64,000 bases of DNA, taken from assembly GCF_024139115.2 (NCBI RefSeq), contig NW_026942958.1, positions 124,001 to 188,000 of the forward strand. Reading direction: 5' to 3'. The notes beneath the pieces are model-generated. The model was not told where the DNA came from and made no database searches. It worked only from the letters and a program-made list of their open reading frames with translations. Origin of the DNA: Armigeres subalbatus (lineage: Eukaryota > Arthropoda > Insecta > Diptera > Culicidae). A program made the translations under genes and the position numbers. Shown piece after piece: positions 56,391 to 64,000 of the stretch. How positions within the stretch are numbered: position 1 is the first letter of the stretch; each line of letters opens with the position of its first letter.

Positions 56391-57480
56391 TTCATGTACA
56401 TTCTGATTACACAGTATTGACATTCATGCACAAAATGGTCCTTCGAATATCCAGAATAGATTCATTCCAAATAACGTAACGCTAAATTTGAAGATTTTGA
56501 CCTATCCTTTCCTCGAAACGCTTTTTATATGAAAGGTTTAATTATTTGTATGAATCGTAACGCACAGCAATATGCAACTGAACGGAAGTACAACAAATCA
56601 AGAATTCTATTTTTCAATTTTTGGACTCTACCTAATTCATGGGCAATCATAATATTGACTGCTGAGAACGAGAACGCACTGGAATTTCTGCTGAGCTGAA
56701 CTAGTTTGAAGCAGCCATGACATGGACAATTTGGTGAGAACGTTCCAATTCTTCACTTTACTTTCATTCATTGCTTCACCAATATATAAATGCATTACCA
56801 CTAAATACGCACAGGGCATCGTTTGCTACTATTGCCGCGGATATTGTGGGAGTCCCAGGTATCCGGTTCAAGCTTTAGTTAGCTACGGTGGCTCTTCTCG
56901 ACCTTCTACTCCCTGAGTAGTTAATATGAATAAGGGCGTCCTTGTGATGTTTTGCTGTACCTGTTATGAACAACTAGTACATCCCATTCCCTACACTTCC
57001 TGAAGAACCCTTTCTTGCTTCAGTAGTGATTCCTTTTTGTGGTACTAGTCTTCATAACAAAAGGGGCACCATTACAAAGCATGAGATCTGATCAAATTAT
57101 TCGTAGTACTACTTGACCAACACCCCCAGCTGGGTGAGGGATAGAGGATGACGCATACACACACAATCGACATTGGGCCTCAAAATAGATTAAATTTACT
57201 GTGTAAATACGCATTAGAACTCACTTTTTGAATTAAATCCTTTAATTTATGACACTTTGAAAAGCCCAAAAAAAACTTTCGTGTTGTTTTTCTTGTACGA
57301 AAAATTTATTTGTTTCTAGTTCAAAGTAGAGATGCCCATCCGGTTTGATATTGAGCACAAAACATCATGCTATTATAGCAAATAAATGACGGTTGTCAGA
57401 ATGACAGCATCTCTTATCTGTCAAAAGATACATAGGGGTGCCCATAACCGAACGGTGCCCACAACCGAACCTCCTCCCCT
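56391..57480. other. No gene; scattered repeat termini
   Basis: Ends in two tandem copies of the GGTGCCCA.AACCGAAC terminus (57434-57470). CAATCGACATTGGGCCTCAA at 57168-57187 matches 34480-34500 in reverse, so this stretch shares a repeat with the 34.5-kb region. Confidence 0.45.
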
Positions 57481-57631
57481 ACCAAAAACTTATATGCAGA
57501 ATACTTGAGGCATAACATGCTTAGGTATTTAAATACCAAATGAATAATAATTGGTTATGCATTTGGTATTGAAATTCAATTTAATAACTGAGTTTGTTAT
57601 GGCTTAAGTATTGTGCATATAAGTTTTTGGT
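57481..57631. mobile_element. Short inverted-repeat element, ~36-bp ends
   Basis: 151 bp. ACCAAAAACTTATATGCAGA continues ATACTTGAGGCATAAC; the right end is the reverse complement with two or three mismatches, finishing TAAGTTTTTGGT. The centre holds a second palindrome-like GGTATTTAAATACC. Confidence 0.75.
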
Positions 57632-57792
57632 ATTATTCCTTTGGTATTTTACCTCTTATGCAGGGCTAGTTCATAACAGAGTATGGTATCAATAACAGAA
57701 TTAATTATTATTGAGCCAATTTCTCCTGCTCGGGTAGTGCGGTAGGGAGAGCATATTTTCTGCATACTGTTGTTACGCTATTTGACACTGAA

Positions 57793-58110
57793 ACTCGCAT
57801 CCAAGCCAGCCTCACGTGGTATGTTAAAAGTGAGCACCCAAGTCAGCCTCGCATGGCATGTCAGAAGTGAGAACCTAAGTAAGTCCCCCATGGTGTGCCA
57901 GAGCGTGTATCAGGAGCAGTGGCAGGGTGTGCTAGAGTGAGCACCCAAATAAGTCTTAGATTGGTATGCTAGAGCGTGAATCAGGTGGTAGGATGAGCAT
58001 CCAAGTTAGTCTCACATGGTGCGCCAGAAAGAGTGTCAGGGTGTGTCAGAGGGTATGTTAGAGAGAGCACCCAAGTAAGCCTCATACGCCTGTGTGAGCG
58101 TGAATGAGCG
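57793..58110 (+). repeat. Degenerate minisatellite
   Basis: About five uneven units with GAGCACCCAAGTAAGCCTCA, CATGGTGTGCCAGAGCGTG and GTCAGGGTGTG segments, spaced about 40-75 bp. Confidence 0.7.
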
Positions 58111-58258
58111 AGTACATTAAGTACTGCATATCCACTAGAAGTAATGTTGGGAGGCAGTTCCTGGGGGAACCAGGGTATTAGTAGTGAGGGTAACTCAAGT
58201 AAACTTCCATTTCTTGGGTGGGTTTAGTGGCTCCGGCGCTCCGCCAACCCCTCGTTTT

Positions 58259-58451
58259 CGGGTCAATATGAACCTTATCGAGCATTCACATTGTTATAAC
58301 TTTTTAACGCAACAATGTGAAGGTCTGAAACTACTTGACTTTTCCTATTTTGTTAAAAATTATGTTCCGGAACGTTGACCTACTTTGTACCACGTTCCTA
58401 AAGGGCTAAAAAAAAACTCGCACTTATGGTGTTCGGGTCCATATTGACCCG
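58259..58451. mobile_element. Short inverted-repeat element with GGGTCAATATGAACC ends
   Basis: CGGGTCAATATGAACC (58259-58274) and GGGTCCATATTGACCCG (58435-58451) are near reverse complements around 190 bp of non-coding DNA. Confidence 0.55.
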
Positions 58452-59107
58452 GATTTGACTTAGCAATATCTCAGGCGTTCTCAGCCAAAATCACAAGTTT
58501 ATATATCCAAAATAATCGTCAGATGGATGGATCGTCAGTTGGCCACTCTTATATGGACAAAAATTCACTCAAATATCGCGCATTATCAATTTTATTGCTG
58601 TTTTTTTTTTCTATATATGTTCAAACCGGATGTTCTAATTTCTCCAAATCATTCTGTCAATTGTCAAAATCAATAGCACCTCATGGTGTTCATACAGGCC
58701 CTTAGAGGCCATGCGCATGAAATATGGTTGAGATATTTTCAAACCGTATGTTCTAAGTTCTTGAAATCACTCTGGAGATCGGACAAATTGATCTACTCTA
58801 CCAAGGCGACTGGGCATCAGTAGCAAACCATATTATCCACCCAGACTAGGATTTGTTACCAACCGTTTTTGGTAACAATGTTGTTATGTGTTGGAAAGGC
58901 CAGCTGATGGTTCGGAAAATATTTATTGTTATTTTTTTATTCAAATTGTATGTTTAAATTTCTAATTTAAATGTCTAAGTGTATAATAACCGTCTGTTTC
59001 CACATTTTTGGGTTTGATTACGATGTTTATTTTACGCTTAGTAGCTTAAGGTGTCTTTATTTATTATTTATTAACTTTTGTTATGTATTCCGATCTTTTT
59101 TTTCAGA
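58452..59107. other. No gene seen
   Basis: AT-rich DNA without recognised features. Confidence 0.4.
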
Positions 59108-59275
59108 TGGATTATTTATTCACTTATTTATTTATTTATTTCCTTATTTATTTATTTATTTCACTATTTATTACTAGGCATTATTTATTACTATTTATTC
59201 AGAGACATTATTTATTTATTTCCTATTTATTGAGATAGATCCATTATTTATTTATTCATTATTTATTTTAAATTA
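59108..59275. repeat. TTTA tetranucleotide-rich tract
   Basis: Interrupted ATTT/TTTA repeats over about 165 bp. Short ORFs rich in Phe, Tyr, Ile and Leu here are by-products. Confidence 0.9.
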
Positions 59276-59432
59276 AACGGAAAACAAGTGTCCGGTTAGG
59301 ATTGTAAAGGCTTTGCATGTAGCCAACAATCGGAATTTAAAATTATTAGTTTGGACACCTCCTTGCAATTAATTCAATTGTTTTTAGTCTGTAAGAAAAC
59401 CAACGTTGCACCGAGAACGCATCCGTTATATG

Positions 59433-60951
59433 CATTGGCGTAAATAAGGGGAGGCCGGGGGGGGGGGGTGGCTGGCCCCCTCCAGACCTACTTGTGCCCC
59501 CCCCCAGAAAATTTTGAAAAGTAATTCCAACTTAGTCAGTTTTTATTTCATTTACATATTTCCTACATATTTCTTAATTTTGATTATGAATTCTATAAAC
59601 ATATTTTTTGTTACGTTATCACATCTATGATCATTTGTTCAGCAAAGCATCGAAATATTTAAGTTGGACCCCCGGGAACATTTTCTCGATTTTTAAGCTA
59701 AAATCAATGCCGCTTCTAATCCAGTTGCTAGCTTAAAATAATAAATTTGTTCTGCATTTGTTTGACTAGTATCCTGGTCGCAGAAACATAAAAACATAAT
59801 TGTATTAAGATATAAATATTTCTGTTCTATTAAACTACCATCCGCTCCAAAAAAGACTGAAGCAACTACATCAAAATTAGCACATGTACACAAATCCGGT
59901 CAATGAAATTTCGAACGACCATTCTTTCGAAAATCTTCGAGTTAATCGCAATGTATGCCGCAAACCAGTTGATCAAATTCCTATGGAGCTTTTTGCTCTC
60001 GCTATATAATTCTGGCACAGAAAGATATAAAATTATAAAACTTAAGAATCTTTGTTACAATGACAGAAAAATCAACAACGCATTCCATTGAAAGTATTAG
60101 GACAAAACTTAGGCAACCTTCGCACTCACAACAGAGAAAGACAATAAAGAAATATTTTTATAATCCTCAAAAGATCTTGTTCCATTTAATTTTTTGGTGA
60201 TTTCATAAGGATCATCGAAAAACTCTTTTGTGCCTGCTTTAGTTAGAATTTGTTTTTTAGGATAAAAAAAATATCAGAAAACATTTCTTTTGCAGTACAA
60301 TTCAGATCGATTTGGTTGCTTCTCAAACCATAATAAAGCCTCTTCCTAACGTCAGTAACTACAAAAACCTTATGTTATTCTGGAATTTGATTTATGACTC
60401 ATGGAATTTATGACTCATAAAAAACACTTTAGGATTCCAAATTTGTGTTCATCGGTACTTAACTATTTCAGCACATAGCATACATTTTGGAATTGCATGA
60501 ATACTCATATTGATTATGACAAAATTCCGTGGAATTTATTCCACATCTAAAGAGTTTCAAAAATTTCTTGCTTCAAAAAATCGAGATCTTTATGCATTAA
60601 GTAATTATGGAAATGCTTGAAAACTTTCAGAAATATACTCATATCGAATTTCATTTATAGATAATTCGAAGAAGATTCTTGAATCTTAGATTACACACTT
60701 ATCCACATTTAGTAACATGGAGAAGACAAGTTGACACAGACACAGCGTTTTGAAGCAATCACAGCATCATTGGAAATCAATTGTATTATTCGCGATTTTT
60801 TATGTTAGTTCTAGGACGAATGAGCGATAAACTTAGTCAAACAATTTATATTGCAATCCATGCGCACAGTGCTTTAAATCGCCTTTGAAAATTACATCAC
60901 ACCAGCTGGTGCCATGGCCCCCCCTAGACCGAGACTCTAGTTACGCCTATG
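59433..60951. mobile_element. hAT-like element with 8-bp target duplication
   Basis: Ends CATTGGCGTAAATA and TAGTTACGCCTATG are near reverse complements (CATNGGCGTAANTA). The flanks GTTATATG (59425-59432) and GTTATACG (60952-60959) match at 7 of 8 positions. Ends of this type with 8-bp duplications are typical of hAT transposons. Sub-terminally the left end has a long G run (about 59456-59469) and the right a C run (60918-60924). The 1.5-kb interior has only short frames on either strand and no recognised transposase motif, so it is a non-autonomous or decayed copy. Confidence 0.7.
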
Positions 60952-60959
60952 GTTATACG

Positions 60960-61430
60960 ACTCATTCCATATGAAGAATGGCTTGCAGAAGTTTAGAGAA
61001 GCCATGATGAAAAAAAATGAAAAGGCATGCTCTGGAAGGAATCGCGCTCTATTCTATTTAGAAGTTTGGTCCGGAGTGGTGACGAAAGACGGTCCGGTGA
61101 CGTCCGTTACATAAATGTACCGGGAAAATTCGTGTGTTAGTGATAATTTATTAACAACTAGTCCCAACAAAAAGACTTCATAAACAGCTAAAACGTTACA
61201 GACAATTTTAAATCCTTAAGTCTAAGAGTGCGGATCTTTGTTTGGCACAGTGCTGTCATGGTGGTTACTCCAAGTTACTCACTGAGTAACCAGCTCTCGG
61301 GACCAAAAAAAATTTTTTTTTTGCCCTCTTTTCACCGAAACGAAAAATAGTTTTCTTCTGAAAAATTGTCCGCTCTCTAAGATCGCTTTTACTGCTCCTA
61401 CCATTCTGAAATCGTTCCCCCTTATATTCT
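60960..61430. other. No gene seen
   Basis: Unique-looking DNA between the hAT-like element and the satellite. Nothing recognised. Confidence 0.4.
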
Positions 61431-64000
61431 CCATGTTTCCTATTCGGGATTCCCGCTCCCCTAGAACGTATTATTCGAACATTTTGCACCCCCGTAGATT
61501 TTGAAATATGTCCTCTGCAGGATCTCCGCCCTCCTATACGAATCCCTCTAACTGATTTGCGCCTCCTTAGATTAAAAAAAAGTCCTCTACGGGATCTAGA
61601 ACGTATTTTTTGAACTTTATTGCGCCCCCGTAGAATTTATTTAAATATATCCGCCCTCCTATACGTATTCCTCTAACTTTTTTTGCGCCCCCGTAGATTT
61701 CAAAATATGTCCTCTACGGGATTTCCGCTCCCCAAAAACGTATTACTCGAACTGTTAGCGCCCCTGTAGATTTAAAAATATGTCCTCGGCAGGATCTCCG
61801 CCCTCCCATACGTGATCCTCTAACTTTTTTTGCGCCCCTGCAGATTTAAAAACATGTCCTCCACGGGATTTCCGCTCTCCTAGAACGTATTATTAAAACT
61901 TTTTTTCGCCCCCGTGGATTTAGAAATATGTCCTCTGAAGGATTTCCACCCCTATATGTATTACTCTAACTTTTTTGCGCCCCCTTAGATTTCAAAATAT
62001 GTCCTCTATGGGATTTCTGCTCTCTTAAAACGTATTTTTCGAACTGTTTGCGCCCCCGTACATTTTGAAATATTTCCTTTACAGGATCTCCGCCCTCCTA
62101 TACTTATTTCTCTAACTTTTTTGCGGCCCTTAGAAATCAAAATATGTTCTCTACGGAGTTTCCGCTCCCCTAGAACGTATCATTCAAACTTTTTTGCGCC
62201 CCCGTGGATTTAGAAATATGTACTCTGAAGGACCTCCGCCCTCCTATACGAATTTCTCTATTTTGTGCCCCTGTAGATTTTGAAATATGTCCTCTGTAGG
62301 ATCTCCGCCCTCCTATATGTATTCCTCTAACTGATTTGCGCCTCCGTAGATTAAAAAGTCCTCTACACGATTCCCATCCCCTAGAACGTATTATTCTATT
62401 TTTTGCGCCCAAGTAGATTTTGGAATTTTATACGTATTCCTCTATCTTTTTTGCTCCCCTGTAGTTCGAAAACAAATCCTCTTTAGTGTTTCCGCCTTCA
62501 TAGAAGGTATCATTCAAACTTTTGCGCCCCGTGGATTTAGAAATATGTCCTCTGCAGGATCTCCGCCCTCCTATACGTATTCCTCTAATTTATTTGCACC
62601 CCCTAAGAATTCAAAATATGTCCTCTACAGGATTTCCGCTCCCCTAGAACGTAATTTTCGAACTTTCAAGCCCCATAGAATTAGAAATATGTCCTCCGTA
62701 CTCCTATACGTATTCCTCTAACTTTTTTGCGCAACTGTTGATTAAAACAAAAAAAAATCCGCTTCCGATTTCCGTATTGTTCGAACTTTTTTGTGCCCCC
62801 GAGGATTTAGAAATATATCCTCTGCAGAATCTCCGCCATCCTATACGTATTCCTCTAACTTTTTTGCGCCCCCTAAGATTTCAAAATATGTCCTCCACGG
62901 GATTTCCGCTCCCCTAAAACGTATTATTCGAACTGTTTGCGCCCCCGTAGATTTAGAAATATGTCCTCTGCAGGATCTCCATCCTCCTATAAGTGTTCCT
63001 CTAACTTTTTTTTGCGCCCAGGTGGAATAAAAAAAATTGTCCACTTCGGAATTTCCACCCCTAGAACGTATCATTCAAACTTTTTGCGCCCCGTGCATTT
63101 AGAAATATGTACTCTGAAGGATCTCCGCCCTCCTATATGTATTCCTCTTACTTTTTTGCGCCCTGTAGATTTTAAAAAATTGTCAGCTTCGGGATATCCG
63201 CCCCTAGAACGTATTATTCGAATTTTTTGCGCCCCGTAGATTTCAAAATATGTCCTCTACGGGATTTCCGCTACTCTAAAACGTATTATTCGAACTGTTT
63301 GCGCCCCCGTAGATTTAGAAATATCTCCTCTGAAGGATCTCCGCCCTCCTATACGTGTTCCTTTAACTTTTTTTGCGCCCCTGTAGATTAAAAAAAAATT
63401 GACCGCTTCGGGATTTCCGCCCCATAAAATGTATTATTCGAACATTATTGCGCCCTCATTAATTTACAAATATGCCCTCTGCTGGATCTCCGCCCTCCTA
63501 TATGTATTCTCCTTACTTTTTTTGCGCCCTGTAGATTTTAAGAAAATTTTCCGCTTCGGGATTTCCGCCCCCTAGAACGTATTATTCGAACTTTTTTGCG
63601 CCCCCGTGGATATGAAAATATGTCCTCTGCAGGATCTCCGCCCTCCTATACGAATTTCTTCAACTTTTTTGCGCCCCGTAGATTTCAAAATATGTCCTCT
63701 ACGGGATTTCCGCTACCCTAGAACGTATTATTCAAACTTTTTTGCGCCCCCGTGGATTTAGAAATATGTCCTCTGCAGGATCTCCACCCTCCTATAGGTG
63801 TTCCTCTAACTTTTTTTTGCGCCCCGGTAGAATTAAAAAAAAATGTCCGCTTTTGGATTTCCGCCCCCGAGAACGTATTATTCAAACTTTTCTGCGCCCC
63901 CGTAGAATTAGAAATATGACGTCTGCATGATCTCTGCCCTCCTATATGTATTCCTCTTACTTTTTTGCGCCCTGTAGATTTTAAAAAAATGGTCAGCTTC
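61431..64000 (+). repeat. Dimeric ~145-bp satellite running off the window
   Basis: Two related sub-units of about 72-73 bp alternate. Type A: GAACGTATTATTCGAAC, TTTTTTGCGCCCCCGTAGAT, TTAGAAATATGTCCTCTGCA, GGATCTCCGCCCTCCT. Type B: ATACGTATTCCTCTAAC, the same GCGCCCCCGTAG core, TTTCAAAATATGTCCTCTAC, GGGATTTCCGCTCCCCT. About 17 dimers are visible, with deletions making some only 110-140 bp. No coding capacity. The right boundary lies outside the window. Confidence 0.9.

Noticed and set aside
1..64000. Integrated viral sequences, which are common in Aedes genomes
   Set aside because: No frame resembles a viral polymerase, capsid or glycoprotein by eye; a translated search would be needed to exclude short decayed pieces.

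Overview
The window looks like repeat-dense, gene-poor DNA from a culicine mosquito, most likely an Aedes-type genome. The clues are several tRNA-headed SINEs closely resembling the Feilai family, a decayed Jockey-clade non-LTR retrotransposon, C-terminal scraps of other I/LOA-like retrotransposons, and more than a dozen short inverted-repeat elements in AT-rich DNA. I see no intact cellular protein-coding gene, no functional tRNA or rRNA gene, and nothing bacterial or CRISPR-like. One 25-base run of N (31450-31474) marks an assembly gap.

Layout. 1-2.0 kb: non-LTR scrap and a SINE inserted inside another SINE. 2.09-3.27 kb and 8.22-16.69 kb: an array of a 24-bp unit (GGAAGTTCCTCC + AGGAATTCCTCC) that is open in all six reading frames and carries about 16 hairpin-like strand flips. 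Between these blocks (3.29-8.22 kb) lies a composite element with 23 monomers of about 168 bp, seven copies of its right terminus and only one left terminus. 16.7-31.5 kb: a tandem module present at both ends of this stretch in opposite orientations, three copies of a CAGAGTC inverted-repeat element, a decayed GGAA-type array whose strand polarity flips near 24.0 kb, a one-unit copy of the composite element, and a large inverted repeat at 28.0-29.0 kb. 31.5-40.9 kb: sparse DNA with two inverted-repeat elements, two SINEs and a retrotransposon tail. 40.9-44.6 kb: the Jockey-like element on the minus strand. 44.7-58.5 kb: further inverted-repeat elements, a 400-bp tandem duplication, one isolated exon-like ORF, a SINE and a minisatellite. 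59.4-61.0 kb: a hAT-like element with 8-bp target duplications. 61.4-64.0 kb: a dimeric satellite running off the window.

The features work together as a record of nested insertion and satellite growth, not as a pathway. The only coding-like signals that are not obviously transposon are weak: an exon-like ORF at 45267-45487 and a TGA-interrupted frame at 30158-30700, both ending at a good 5' splice site. The most unusual object is the 24-bp array, which would encode a different repetitive peptide in each of the six frames if transcribed from either strand. All family names are from motif recognition by eye; no database search was possible.
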